Source of the DNA: Saprospiraceae bacterium
Lineage (GTDB): Bacteria; Bacteroidota; Bacteroidia; Chitinophagales; Saprospiraceae
Reading direction: 5' to 3'
Length of the DNA stretch: 44,334 bases
Assembly: GCA_013001595.1 (NCBI GenBank)
Contig: JABDMH010000160.1
Location: 1 to 44,334 of the forward strand
A program made the position numbers and the translations under genes. The notes under the pieces are model-generated. The model searched no databases, was not told the origin of the DNA, and saw nothing but the letters and a program-made list of their open reading frames with translations. Positions 24,963 through 34,948 of this stretch are shown here, in pieces; the stretch's first letter is position 1, and every line of letters begins with the position of its first letter.

Positions 24963-25591
24963 ACGATTAAAATCTTAGGTGTCTTTCAAAAAGTACTGCA
25001 ACTTTATATAAAAAAGATTCATTATATGTCTTTTCTGCATTAAACTTCTCAACATGCTGTTGGTAAAAGAGCTGCAGCGGATCAAATTACCAATTTTTAA
25101 CGACTATTTCCATCTTTGAGGATGAATAAATATAGATTTTTCTTATCTATAGCAGATTAGTAACCAGTTTCTTGGATCAACATTACTAGCTTTCAGACGC
25201 TGACTACGCCCTGTTTTGCCACCACTCTTACTTGTAAACACGTTGACCCATTTCACACCGAAAGCAGAATAGCAGTGTTGGTCATATCACTAGACTTCAA
25301 GGCATCGCATCTTCATCATCTACAGAACTTACCCACATTTGCAGTCATGCACTTCGAAAAAACGATGCCTTGCAGATAATCTGAACATATATCAGTATTG
25401 CATCCTTGAAACTTTAGTGGTTTAGGGGTATTAAATGCCAACCCTGTTTAACAGTAAGTAAACAATGATTTGAGAGATAAGGTTTCTTGTCTGCTAATGC
25501 CAATAAGTCTACATGATGATGACTATTGACCGATAAGGGATCAGGTATTTCTTGATTCTTTTCTATCTTGACAACCACCTAAACATGTAAT
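24963..25591. other. Intergenic region between divergent nrdJ and lactate operon
   Basis: About 630 bases of AT-rich non-coding DNA hold both promoters. No open frame here looks real. A perfect 10-bp inverted repeat with 55-base spacing lies at 25298-25372. Near nrdJ, TACTTTTTG at 24995-24987 on the minus strand loosely resembles a Bacteroidota -7 box with one extra base. No B12 riboswitch or known RNA motif was recognised. Confidence 0.5.
25298..25372. repeat. Long-spaced perfect 10-bp inverted repeat, possible structured RNA or looped operator
   Basis: caaggcatcg (25298-25307) and cgatgccttg (25363-25372) are exact reverse complements, with 60% GC in an AT-rich gap. The 55-base loop includes tgcagtcatgca, itself nearly symmetric. 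This could be the closing stem of a small RNA or leader, or two operator half-sites between divergent genes. Confidence 0.35.
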
Positions 25592-28459
25592 GTGAATCAG
25601 CACCTTTTTCTTACAGATCTGCAGCAGAATATTCGAGGAGATGTCTTGACTGACGACGTCAGTTTGGGAATTTATGCCACCGATGCGAGCCTATATCAGA
25701 TCAAACCAATTGTGGTCTTGCTACCCAAAGATGCAGACGATGTAGCGACCGCAGTAAGAATAGCCCGAGATCACAAGGTTGCCATTGTGGCCAGAGGAGG
25801 TGGTACCGGCCTTGCCGGACAGACCATCGGTACAGCTATGATTCTAGACTTTTCCAAATATATGAATGCCCTCCTCGAACTAAATGCTGACGAACAATGG
25901 GCACGAGTCCAACCCGGTCTTGTCAGAGACAATCTAAATGTATTGGTGGCAGCACATGGATTGCACTTTGCTCCAGATCCTGCCACCTCTAGCAGGGCCA
26001 ATGTTGGTGGAATGATGGGTAACAATTCTTCGGGTACGAAAAGTATATTATATGGAAAGACCATCGACCATGTACTTGAAATGAATGTTCTGCTCAGTGA
26101 CGGCACAATTTTGCACCTGCATCAGGAGTCACCAGAAAACTACAAGCGCATAGCATCTGAGGAGGGTCGTAAAGGAGAGATCTTTCGTGGAGTGCAGAAA
26201 GTGATCCAAGAAAATAGTGCTGAAATTGCGGAGAGATTTCCCAAGGTTATGCGCCGAGTGGGCGGTTATAATCTTGACGAGTTCATTCATACCGACCATT
26301 GGAATCTCAGCAAACTCATTGTGGGTTCGGAAGCAACGTTGGCCCTTATCCTTGAAGCAAAGATCAACCTTGAACCATTGCCGAAACACAAGAGCGTATG
26401 CCTCGTACATTTTCGAGAGCTTAACGAGGCCATCAGGGCTGTCCAAACGATGGTCGATTTCGGACCTGCAGCAGTGGAAATCATTGACAACACTGTAATC
26501 ACCCTAAGTCGAAAGAACCTTACCACACAAAGGAGTTGCCATGTGATCGAAGGTAATCCTGCGGCTGTCTTAATTGTTGAGTTCTACGGTGACACTCCTG
26601 ATGAGGTACTATCCAAACCTAAACCGATGGTGGCAAAGTTGCAAGCTGACGGCATGGGCTATTCATATCCCATTTATCCGGAGGGGCCATCCTATGATGA
26701 CGTCTGGACCATTAGAAAGAAAGGCCTTGGTCTAATGCTCGGTATGAAAAGCAAAAAGAAACCCATCGCCTTTATCGAAGATGCTGCCATCCCTTTAGCC
26801 TCTTTACCACAGTATATCGAAGAGGTCTCTGAAGTATGTAAACGCAATGAAACTGAGGCTGCCATGTATGCGCATGCGAGTGTGGGTGTAATCCATGTGA
26901 GACCCATTTTAGATCTCCGTCAGGCCGAAGACATTGAGCGGTTTAAGAACATTGCAGAAGACACCTTCGAACTTGTTAAGAAATATAAAGGCTCTTGGAG
27001 CGGAGAACATGGAGATGGTCTGGTGAGGAGTCCATTTAATGAGCGGTTTTTCGGAAGCCAGATCTATCATGCCTTTGAAGAGATCAAGACACTATTCGAT
27101 CCTTTAGGTTTGCTAAATCCTGGTAAGAAAATTCACGCACCTCCTATAGACCATAACCTACGCTATGGATCAGACTACCGTGACCATGAAGTTTCTACCC
27201 TATTCCATTATCGCCAGGATGGCAGCTTCCACGATGCTGTCCATATGTGCTCCGGTGTTGGCGAATGCAGGAAGACAGTCAGTGGTACCATGTGCCCAAG
27301 TTTTATGGCTACACGAGATGAGGAGCACTCCACCCGTGGTCGGGCCAATGCATTAAGGCTGGCCATGTCTGGTCAACTTAATGGTGAAGGACTAGACTCA
27401 AAGCGAGTGAGAGACACGATGGATTTGTGCTTGAGTTGCAAAGCTTGCAAATCGGAATGTCCCAGCAATGTAGACATGGCAAAACTGAAGAGCGAAATCT
27501 GGCAACGAAAATATGATCGCGAGGGCGTGACCATCCGGGAAAGGTTCATACGTGATTCTAGCAAATTCGCCCGCAGTTTTTCGGGAAGCATGGCTCCCTT
27601 AATCAATGGAATCCAGCGTAGCAAGATCTTCAGAGGTGCCATGGATTACCTGGTTGGAATAGAGAAAAGAAGAGTGCTGCCAAGTTACGCTCCTACCAGA
27701 TTTACTCAATGGTTTTCAAAACACTATAAGGCACCTGCAGACCCGAGAGACACCGTAGTTCTATTCGTGGACACCTACTTAAATTACCACGAACCCAGTG
27801 TAGGCATTTCAACCGTCAAATTGCTCACCTCATGTGGATATGCCGTCGAGTTGGCCGAAGTTGGATGCTGTCAGAGACCAAAGATCTCCAACGGATTCCT
27901 GCGGAGTGCAAAGTCTGAAGGGGAGGTGGTCGCTCAAAAGCTCGATGCTTTCATGAGTCAGGGACGAAAGGTGCTCGTTTGTGAACCAAGTTGTGCATCA
28001 GCCCTTAATCTCGATATTCCTGACCTGCTAGACGATGAAACTTTGGCAAACAACTTAGCTGTAGGTGTTTTGCCGGTTGCTGATTTTCTCTTGGGAGAAT
28101 TGGAAAAACATTCGAAGCTCCCCCTCTCCATCAAATACGATAAAATTCTTATGCATGGACATTGCCATGAAAAGGCGTTATATGGCACAAAAGCAATAAA
28201 GGCACTTATCCAGGCCTGTGGAAAATCTGTAGAAGAAGTCGATTCGGGATGTTGTGGTATGGCAGGATCTTTTGGATACGAGAAGGAACATTACGCCATG
28301 TCCGAAAAAATTGGCAACAGAAGGCTCTTCGGTGCTGTAAGGAAAAGTGATGAAGACACGTTCATCATTGCCAATGGATTTAGCTGCAGACATCAATTGT
28401 CACATTTTACCAATCGCAAAGCCCGTTACTGGACCGAACTATTCTTTGCGTACAACTAA
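25592..28459 (+). CDS. FAD- and Fe-S-containing oxidoreductase, probable D-lactate dehydrogenase
   Basis: The GTG at 25592 is the start (the ATG two bases earlier runs into TGA). The 955-residue protein has an N-terminal FAD-binding domain of the vanillyl-alcohol-oxidase/GlcD type (VAIVARGGGTGLAGQT near 65; DPATSSRANVGGMMGNNSSG near 130), an FAD-oxidase C domain to about 525, then an Fe-S part. CxxC clusters are seen at 553-568 and 613-623 (C613xxC616xxC619xxxC623P). Two CCG-type cysteine domains follow (EVGCCQRPK; VDSGCCGMAGSFG). This fused layout is known in YdiJ/Dld-type D-2-hydroxyacid dehydrogenases feeding quinones at the membrane. The lactate permease 13 bases downstream points to D-lactate; glycolate or 2-hydroxyglutarate are alternatives. 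Confidence 0.85.
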   Translation: MNQHLFLTDLQQNIRGDVLTDDVSLGIYATDASLYQIKPIVVLLPKDADDVATAVRIARDHKVAIVARGGGTGLAGQTIGTAMILDFSKYMNALLELNADEQWARVQPGLVRDNLNVLVAAHGLHFAPDPATSSRANVGGMMGNNSSGTKSILYGKTIDHVLEMNVLLSDGTILHLHQESPENYKRIASEEGRKGEIFRGVQKVIQENSAEIAERFPKVMRRVGGYNLDEFIHTDHWNLSKLIVGSEATLALILEAKINLEPLPKHKSVCLVHFRELNEAIRAVQTMVDFGPAAVEIIDNTVITLSRKNLTTQRSCHVIEGNPAAVLIVEFYGDTPDEVLSKPKPMVAKLQADGMGYSYPIYPEGPSYDDVWTIRKKGLGLMLGMKSKKKPIAFIEDAAIPLASLPQYIEEVSEVCKRNETEAAMYAHASVGVIHVRPILDLRQAEDIERFKNIAEDTFELVKKYKGSWSGEHGDGLVRSPFNERFFGSQIYHAFEEIKTLFDPLGLLNPGKKIHAPPIDHNLRYGSDYRDHEVSTLFHYRQDGSFHDAVHMCSGVGECRKTVSGTMCPSFMATRDEEHSTRGRANALRLAMSGQLNGEGLDSKRVRDTMDLCLSCKACKSECPSNVDMAKLKSEIWQRKYDREGVTIRERFIRDSSKFARSFSGSMAPLINGIQRSKIFRGAMDYLVGIEKRRVLPSYAPTRFTQWFSKHYKAPADPRDTVVLFVDTYLNYHEPSVGISTVKLLTSCGYAVELAEVGCCQRPKISNGFLRSAKSEGEVVAQKLDAFMSQGRKVLVCEPSCASALNLDIPDLLDDETLANNLAVGVLPVADFLLGELEKHSKLPLSIKYDKILMHGHCHEKALYGTKAIKALIQACGKSVEEVDSGCCGMAGSFGYEKEHYAMSEKIGNRRLFGAVRKSDEDTFIIANGFSCRHQLSHFTNRKARYWTELFFAYN

Positions 28460-28472
28460 CCAGATCTAATAC

Positions 28473-30143
28473 ATGAGCACATCACTATTAGCCCTCCTAG
28501 CCTTTCTGCCCATCCTTCTTGCGGCAATCTTATTGGTGGGTCTACGCTGGCCGGCTAAAATCGCCATGCCAATGGTACTATTGCTCACCATTATCTTGGG
28601 ATATTTCGGTTGGCAATTATCCTTTGTTGACATTTCTGCCAGTATTATTCAAGGGCTTTTCATCACTTTTGACATCCTATGGATCATCTTTGGAGCCATA
28701 TTGCTCCTTAATGTGCTAACCTATTCTGGTGCTGTCGGTGTAATTCGGGAAGGATTCAGCAAGATCAGTGAAGACAGACGCATTCAGGTGGTCCTCATTT
28801 GTTGGCTATTCGGATCTTTTATTGAAGGTGCTGCAGGTTTTGGAACTCCCGCTGCGATCGTAGCTCCCTTACTTGTTGCAATCGGTTTTCCCGCTATGGC
28901 TGCGGTGATGCTCGGTATGATGGTCCAAAGCACCGCAGTAACTTTCGGTGCTGTTGGAACACCGGTGCTTGTCGGAGTTCGCGGTGGCCTCGAATCGTCA
29001 ACATTTGATACCTATCTTGCATCTGCTGACATGTCGACATTAGACTATCTAATGTTGGTGACCAAGGAGGTCGTTATTTTTCATGGAATCGCCGGCACCT
29101 TAATTCCGCTGCTGATGGTGTGTATGCTGACTCGTTTCTTTGGTCAGCACCGCTCTTGGCGCGAAGGTTTGGACATATTTCCCTTCTTATTATTGGGCGG
29201 TGTGGCGTTTACCATACCTTATATATGTATTGGTTGGATACTGGGTCCTGAATTTCCTTCTCTATTTGGTGCCCTTTGTGGATTAGCCCTGGTGACTTTT
29301 CTATTATCCCGGGGATTATTTCATCCCAAGGATCCTTGGCGATTTGCACCTCCCGAGGACTGGCCAAAAGCTTGGTTTGGTAGCCTCACAATAGATTTAG
29401 AAAAGCACAAACGAGATGATGCACCTTCACTAATCAATAGTTGGATTCCATACTTGTTGGTTGGCCTCTTTTTGGTCTTAACCAGATTATCTCAACTTCC
29501 GATAAAAGATTTTTTACGGAGCATTTCTTTCAAGTGGACCAACATTTTTGATACAGACATCTCTGGTTCCACATCACCGCTTTACCTTCCGGGTACGATC
29601 TTAGTCATTGTAAGCATCATCACCTATTATTTCCATAAAATGACTCCTGCTGGATTTAAGGCTGCTGCTAAATCCAGCGCAAAAATGCTGCTTGGTGCTG
29701 GTTTTGTGTTGTTATTTACCATACCCATGGTGAGGATCTATATCAATTCAGGACTAAATCCCATGGGTTATGAAAGTATGCCGGTCTCTATGGCCGAATG
29801 GGTAGCTGTCAATGTAGGAGAAATCTATCCATTGTTTGCTCCTTCGATTGGTGCCCTCGGTGCATTTATCGCTGGAAGCAATACAGTGAGTAATCTAATG
29901 CTTAGTCTTTTTCAATATGGAGTGGCTGAAAGATTGATGATGCCGACCAGCCTTATTGTGGCTCTACAAGCAGTAGGCGCAGCGGCGGGAAACATGATTG
30001 CGATCCACAATGTGGTTGCTGCCTCAGCGACCGTAGGATTACTAGGGAAAGAGGGTGCCATTCTTAGTAAGACGATTATACCCACCCTATATTATGTAGT
30101 ATTGGTAGGAATTCTTGGATTAATCGCCATCTCTTTAGCCTAG
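28473..30143 (+). CDS. lldP: L-lactate permease family transporter
   Basis: The 556-residue inner-membrane protein has about 12-13 hydrophobic helices and LctP family motifs: [20 protein letters not shown] near 115, [14 protein letters not shown] near 155, and [17 protein letters not shown] near 460. Members bring in lactate or glycolate with protons. It begins 13 bases after the dehydrogenase gene, so uptake and oxidation of lactate are encoded together. A soluble loop of about 60 residues near position 300 is typical for the family. Specificity for D- or L-lactate cannot be read here; the symbol reflects the family. Confidence 0.9.
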   Translation: MSTSLLALLAFLPILLAAILLVGLRWPAKIAMPMVLLLTIILGYFGWQLSFVDISASIIQGLFITFDILWIIFGAILLLNVLTYSGAVGVIREGFSKISEDRRIQVVLICWLFGSFIEGAAGFGTPAAIVAPLLVAIGFPAMAAVMLGMMVQSTAVTFGAVGTPVLVGVRGGLESSTFDTYLASADMSTLDYLMLVTKEVVIFHGIAGTLIPLLMVCMLTRFFGQHRSWREGLDIFPFLLLGGVAFTIPYICIGWILGPEFPSLFGALCGLALVTFLLSRGLFHPKDPWRFAPPEDWPKAWFGSLTIDLEKHKRDDAPSLINSWIPYLLVGLFLVLTRLSQLPIKDFLRSISFKWTNIFDTDISGSTSPLYLPGTILVIVSIITYYFHKMTPAGFKAAAKSSAKMLLGAGFVLLFTIPMVRIYINSGLNPMGYESMPVSMAEWVAVNVGEIYPLFAPSIGALGAFIAGSNTVSNLMLSLFQYGVAERLMMPTSLIVALQAVGAAAGNMIAIHNVVAASATVGLLGKEGAILSKTIIPTLYYVVLVGILGLIAISLA

Positions 30144-30187
30144 GCAAGAATGGTGGTAAAGTAGCCGTACTCAGTGTAACTGTTTGC

Positions 30188-31309
30188 TCATTGCTGCAAC
30201 ACACTTTCTGGTGCAAAGTCTAGATATGGTGCTGCCCTGCGGATAAAAGCACTGTCAAATACCCTTATCTCGTAGAGTTCCTCGATTGAATCGATGCCTT
30301 GGCGCTGATCGCGAAAGTTGATCAATATGTTGGATTGCTTCCAATTGAAATAGGGATGTAGTTTCAGTGAATCAGCAACCATGCTATTAACTCTCATCTT
30401 CAGATAGGGTTGCGAAAGCTCTAAAGATTCCTGAATACTTTTAAAGGTTGAATCGGGAAGTCCATAGGTTTCTCCAACCTGGTCGATGGCATAGAACCCA
30501 CCAAGCCCCTCTCGAAATTTGACAATTCTCCGGGCAAGTGTCGGCCCTATCCCATTTAGCATCTGCCACTGAAAAACATTGGCAACATTTATATCGATTT
30601 GGTAATCCTCCGATTCCGCGACAGTTTTAATCGTCGGTTCAAAAACCGCTTTTTCACGAAATACTGAATCAATGAGAACGAAATCTGCCAGTCGAGTAAT
30701 TAGTTCATCTTGAACGCCATAAATAATCGACAGGTCCTCCACCTGGCGAAATATGCCACCTTTTTGGCGAAAGCCCATTATTGAGGCGATCGCGAGTTTC
30801 GAAAAACCCAGCGCACGGAGGCTATCGGCACTAGCAGTATTAGGATCAAATTCGAACTGTTGTTTTTTTTGCACCACAGTACCCTTTTCAGGCACTCGTT
30901 TATTGTTAGGAAATATCATTTTGGATCGATTGGTCTCGACCCAATTTTGATCAATGCGAAATATTTTTTGCACATCTTCAACGCTTGCAAATGCACCCTT
31001 GGCATCCCGATATTTTATCCAGGTTTTAGCCACCTGCGGATCCAGTCCATATTGAACCAAGGAATGGGCATCGATGGTATTCACATCAAATGATGGAATG
31101 GATATAGGGAGTGGCTCGCTATTCTCTAAAGAAGACATATACTGTCTGACTTCATCTTTGAATTCAGTTAGGTCGGTATCGAATTCCATGAAATTCACCA
31201 TATTAGGGACCGCTACTCGGAGTATAATTATGGTGGTGATCAACAAAAGTATCGCACGACGTTCTCGCCTGGTGAAATAAAACCACTGTGCATAATCAGG
31301 TCGCTTCAT
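30188..31309 (-). CDS. Membrane-anchored four-HhH ComEA-like protein
   Basis: The 373-residue product starts with a basic stretch (FTRRERRAI) and one membrane helix at about 17-35 (LLLITTIIILRVAVP). Four helix-hairpin-helix units of ComEA type follow: FDVNTIDAHSLVQYGLDPQV near 74, FDPNTASADSLRALGFSKLA near 150, IDINVANVFQWQMLNGIGPT near 233, and a weaker NSMVADSLKLHPYFNW near 305. Such HhH arrays bind double-stranded DNA without sequence choice, as ComEA does on the periplasmic side during transformation. Its start overlaps the comEC stop by four bases (ATGA), which links it to DNA uptake. A single-HhH ComEA is normal elsewhere, so the four-fold array is noteworthy. Confidence 0.85.
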   Translation of the reverse strand: MKRPDYAQWFYFTRRERRAILLLITTIIILRVAVPNMVNFMEFDTDLTEFKDEVRQYMSSLENSEPLPISIPSFDVNTIDAHSLVQYGLDPQVAKTWIKYRDAKGAFASVEDVQKIFRIDQNWVETNRSKMIFPNNKRVPEKGTVVQKKQQFEFDPNTASADSLRALGFSKLAIASIMGFRQKGGIFRQVEDLSIIYGVQDELITRLADFVLIDSVFREKAVFEPTIKTVAESEDYQIDINVANVFQWQMLNGIGPTLARRIVKFREGLGGFYAIDQVGETYGLPDSTFKSIQESLELSQPYLKMRVNSMVADSLKLHPYFNWKQSNILINFRDQRQGIDSIEELYEIRVFDSAFIRRAAPYLDFAPESVLQQ

Positions 31310-33351
31310 GGTTGAATCACTTTTCGGTAGGCTCCATCTACGCGCATTTCGTGTATCGCCAAATCTTGTTGATGAGCAAGCTGGTTGATGTGGCGGATGT
31401 ATCCATAAGGTAGTGAACGATCCAACAGAACCTCTCCCACTCTATATCTCAATAAATGCATTTGCTCATCTAACTCGACAGGGGTCTGTAGCCACAGCAG
31501 GTCTACCTTCGGAAAATAATCTGTCAGTCGGAATTCACTTCGATCCACCACATGACATGTCCAATCGCCCACTTTTATAAAACCTGCCAAGTTCATGAAC
31601 TGGTCATTCTCCGACTGCGACGATATGGGTGTTGCCTGACGTGCATACCGATAGCGAGCAACGTCGTAATGTAGTTCAGTATTTGTATCTTTTGGATGAA
31701 GGCTATAGACTTGCCTTCCCATAAATAAGTCTGCATGTGATTTATGCGAAAGACTGTACGCAACAAACTCCATCTGAGTAGCCAATTGAATTTTTTTTAC
31801 TCCGTCATAAATCTGACATCCGACTACAGCTGTCAAAACATAGATTAGATAAATAGATTGTTTCCGAATCAGTAGTAGTGACAACAGGCAACCACAGACT
31901 AATAGTAATGCGACTTGATAAATATCAATATGAATCCGTTCGATACTCACACCAGGAATTTGCTGAATCAAATAGATCCATCCATTTAACAACAAAGCAA
32001 TGTGGCTCAGTAAAAATGCAAGTATCGCACCCAGAATGGGAATAAATGACAATGCGAAAAAACCAATTCCTGCAGCCAGTAAAAGAAAAGCCAGGGGAAT
32101 TGCCACTACACCAGAGAGCCAAAAAAAGATGGGGAATTCATTAAAGTAATATATGGACAAGGGAAAAGTAAATAATTGAGCTGCCAGGGATAGACTGACC
32201 ATTTGCCAAATCTTGTAAAGCCATCGATTTTCTACCAGGCATATTTGCTCGATGGGTTTTTGGCAAATCAAAATTCCTAGAAGAGCCATGAAGGAAAGTT
32301 GAAATCCAATGTCGTAGATACTCATCGGATCTACAAGCACTAGACCAAGTGCTGCCAAGGACAATGAATTTAGTGCATAATTTTTTCGGAATATCACTCT
32401 ACTAAATTCGAATAAGCTGAACATGGTGGCTGCTCGCACTACACTTGCTGCACCTCCAACCATCAATGCAAAAGACCAAAGGCATAAAATAATGAGTACA
32501 GAACGTATCACTTTAGGGACACCAGTTCTTAGGCCAATGAAAGAAAATAGGGTGCGTAAAATCAAATAAATGATGCCTAGATGAAGACCTGATACTGCCA
32601 AAATATGCATCGTTCCAGCATCAACGAAAGCATCCTTCAAATCCTCTGGTAACATACTTTTATCTCCCAATAGGAGCGCTTGGCACAAAGCAAGCGCATC
32701 CGGGTTCTCAATGCGGGCCACAAGAGCCAAATTCAATGCTGCTCGCCACTTTCTAGGATATCTATGCCATGGCATGTCTTGATCGGTGGCCAAAAGCATT
32801 GGTGGTTCATTGAGGTAGGCCTGATGATAAATCTGCTTCCCCTTGAAGTATCGTTGATAATTAAAAGCTCCCGGATTGTGGGGAGGATTGATCGTTCGTA
32901 TTCGACTGCAACTAAACATTAAATCTCCCACGGAAATTGTCTCGCTCAAATCATCTCCATACAATACCAAGTGACCACCGGCCTCATTTCCATTAAGTCG
33001 TACCACATCAGCAAGTACTCTTCGATTTCCAACCTCACTGACCTTAAAGTATACTTCATTTCGGTCCTGGATAAAATGTATCAAGTGGTTCCCATCATTG
33101 CCCGGTAACTGCGCCAAAAAAACATAGCAGCCCAACCAAAAAACAGAAGACAAGAGACTCAAGCCAGCAAAGATAGCAGTCCAACGATGATGACTGCTGC
33201 GATGAAAAGTAACGGCTGCTAATGAAGAGCCAACTAGGAGAGACAAAGCAATAGCCAAATCGATATGTTCATTCCAAGAGGCAAAGCATACGCCGCTAAT
33301 AAGGACAATGCTAAATCTCAAGCATGGATGCTTTCTTAGGTAGGAAATCAT
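31306..33351 (-). CDS. comEC: ComEC/Rec2 family DNA-uptake channel, without nuclease-like domain
   Basis: The 681-residue protein has N-terminal helices, a soluble DUF4131-type segment with an OB-like fold (residues about 60-180) and the competence domain, marked by GTMHILAVSGLHLGIIYLIL near 240 and about eight further membrane helices to near 505. ComEC forms the inner-membrane pore for single-stranded DNA in natural transformation. The tail after residue 510 contains no HxHxDH, so the metallo-beta-lactamase-like domain found in many Gram-positive ComEC proteins is absent; the tail is a different short domain. It overlaps the HhH gene (ATGA), and the two are likely co-expressed. Confidence 0.9.
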   Translation of the reverse strand: MISYLRKHPCLRFSIVLISGVCFASWNEHIDLAIALSLLVGSSLAAVTFHRSSHHRWTAIFAGLSLLSSVFWLGCYVFLAQLPGNDGNHLIHFIQDRNEVYFKVSEVGNRRVLADVVRLNGNEAGGHLVLYGDDLSETISVGDLMFSCSRIRTINPPHNPGAFNYQRYFKGKQIYHQAYLNEPPMLLATDQDMPWHRYPRKWRAALNLALVARIENPDALALCQALLLGDKSMLPEDLKDAFVDAGTMHILAVSGLHLGIIYLILRTLFSFIGLRTGVPKVIRSVLIILCLWSFALMVGGAASVVRAATMFSLFEFSRVIFRKNYALNSLSLAALGLVLVDPMSIYDIGFQLSFMALLGILICQKPIEQICLVENRWLYKIWQMVSLSLAAQLFTFPLSIYYFNEFPIFFWLSGVVAIPLAFLLLAAGIGFFALSFIPILGAILAFLLSHIALLLNGWIYLIQQIPGVSIERIHIDIYQVALLLVCGCLLSLLLIRKQSIYLIYVLTAVVGCQIYDGVKKIQLATQMEFVAYSLSHKSHADLFMGRQVYSLHPKDTNTELHYDVARYRYARQATPISSQSENDQFMNLAGFIKVGDWTCHVVDRSEFRLTDYFPKVDLLWLQTPVELDEQMHLLRYRVGEVLLDRSLPYGYIRHINQLAHQQDLAIHEMRVDGAYRKVIQP

Positions 33352-33573
33352 AGTTCGGGGCCATCTTATCTTTCAAAATAATAATATTTCGTAGATCATT
33401 GTTATAAAATCAACAATTATCTTTCATGGCCTTACCAAAAGCATCGCATAGGCACGCCATCACTTGTCGTTCGCCAATTCCCTTGACCTCCAAAGGACAA
33501 TACACACTAGCTTTTGCATTTTTTTGATACTTTATGGCAACCTATTTTCAACCTATAGTGTAACTTGACAGTT

Positions 33574-34854
33574 ATGAAGAGACGAACTTTTTTACAAAAG
33601 GGATCAACCCTTTCAGGAGCAAGCTATTTCGGCTTCCCTTTAATTAGACCGCGGACCAAGAAATATCGTGTAGTCTTGATCGGAAGTGGCTGGTGGGGCA
33701 TGAATATCTTGCGGGAAGCTGTCAAAAGTGATATGGTTGAGGTGGTTGGACTCTGCGATGTGGATCAGCGCCAGTTGAAGAAATCAAGTACTGAAGTGCA
33801 ACAATGGATTGGAAAGGATCCTAAGAGGTACACAGACTATCGAGAATGCCTTGAAGATGCCAGACCGGAGATAGCCATTGTGGCTACACCGGATCATTGG
33901 CATGCGCTACCCACAATCGCAGCCATTGAGCAAGGAGTTCATGTGTATGTCGAGAAACCAATTAGTCATACCGTTCTCGAAGGGAGGGCCATGCTTCAAT
34001 CCGCACGAAGAAACGATCGTGTAGTCCAGGTGGGTACACATCGTCGAACTTCAGCGCACCCCATCGCGGGTATGGAGTTTTTGCATTCTGGAAAAGTGGG
34101 AAAAATACACATGGTCAAATGCTTTGTAAATCGCAGCGGTAATCCTGGAAGACCCGTTCCAAACGAGCGTGTACCGGAAGGCCTGGATTGGAATGCTTGG
34201 ATTGGTCCGGCACCCTATCGCGGTTACAATCCGAAAATTCATCCGAAGGGCTTTCGACAATTCTTAGATTTTGCCAACGGCACGATCGGAGATTGGGGCA
34301 TTCACTGGTTCGATCAGGTATTGTGGTGGAGTGAGCAACAATACCCCACTAAGATCTATAGCAGTGGAGATCGCTATGTCAAAGCCGACAATACAGATGC
34401 TCCGGATACACAGCTGGCCATCTATGAGTTTGAGGATTTTGAAATGATCTGGGAACATAAGCTGGCTGCCGAAAATGCTTATGAAGAACATAGCATCGGT
34501 TGTTATTTTTATGGCACTAAGGGCACTTTTCACCTGGGCTGGCGCGATGGCTGGACCTTCATCCCCAATAAGAAGAGTGGTGAAAGGATACATATGCCTG
34601 CACAGCTGCATGAGCCAGATCAACAAAACATCAAAGAACTGTGGGCCGATTTTATCCAGGCCATTGAAAGTGGTACAAAGCCAGCCTGCGATATTGAAAA
34701 AGGATACCATGCCACGAACATGAGCTTACTTGCCATGATCTCGATGAAGCTAGGTAGAAGCATTGAATGGGACGGGAAGTCAATTATTGATGATCCCGAG
34801 GCAGCTCAGCTCTTACAAAGGCCATATCGAGATCCTTGGATATATCCAAGTTGA
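33574..34854 (+). CDS. Gfo/Idh/MocA family oxidoreductase with twin-arginine-type leader
   Basis: ATG 33574 gives 426 residues (a TTG three codons earlier is less likely). The leader MKRRTFLQKGSTLSGASYFG has the Tat pattern. The dinucleotide site VVLIGSGWWGMNIL follows at about 35, then GLCDVDQ, VATPDHWHA and the family signature VEKPISHT near 130. The C-terminal alpha/beta domain carries GTHRRTSAHP and DWGIHWFDQ. These enzymes use NAD(P) to oxidise or reduce sugars, inositols or glycosides; Tat-exported members with tightly held cofactor act in the periplasm. The substrate is unknown. The haloperoxidase-like gene follows 94 bases later. Confidence 0.9.
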   Translation: MKRRTFLQKGSTLSGASYFGFPLIRPRTKKYRVVLIGSGWWGMNILREAVKSDMVEVVGLCDVDQRQLKKSSTEVQQWIGKDPKRYTDYRECLEDARPEIAIVATPDHWHALPTIAAIEQGVHVYVEKPISHTVLEGRAMLQSARRNDRVVQVGTHRRTSAHPIAGMEFLHSGKVGKIHMVKCFVNRSGNPGRPVPNERVPEGLDWNAWIGPAPYRGYNPKIHPKGFRQFLDFANGTIGDWGIHWFDQVLWWSEQQYPTKIYSSGDRYVKADNTDAPDTQLAIYEFEDFEMIWEHKLAAENAYEEHSIGCYFYGTKGTFHLGWRDGWTFIPNKKSGERIHMPAQLHEPDQQNIKELWADFIQAIESGTKPACDIEKGYHATNMSLLAMISMKLGRSIEWDGKSIIDDPEAAQLLQRPYRDPWIYPS

Positions 34855-34948
34855 GCATAGATCAACCCCTTATTGCTCTATCATTATAAACTGACATCTA
34901 AGCGAAATTCAATTAATTTTGTTGGTAGATGTAAATCGCTGTGATCTT

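Noticed and set aside
24963-25300. Cobalamin riboswitch upstream of the B12-dependent nrdJ
   Set aside because: I looked for the conserved B12-box and core pairing on the minus strand and could not recognise them.
34264-34710. A 148-codon minus-strand frame
   Set aside because: It is antisense to the Gfo/Idh/MocA gene, whose motifs are clear; a shadow frame.
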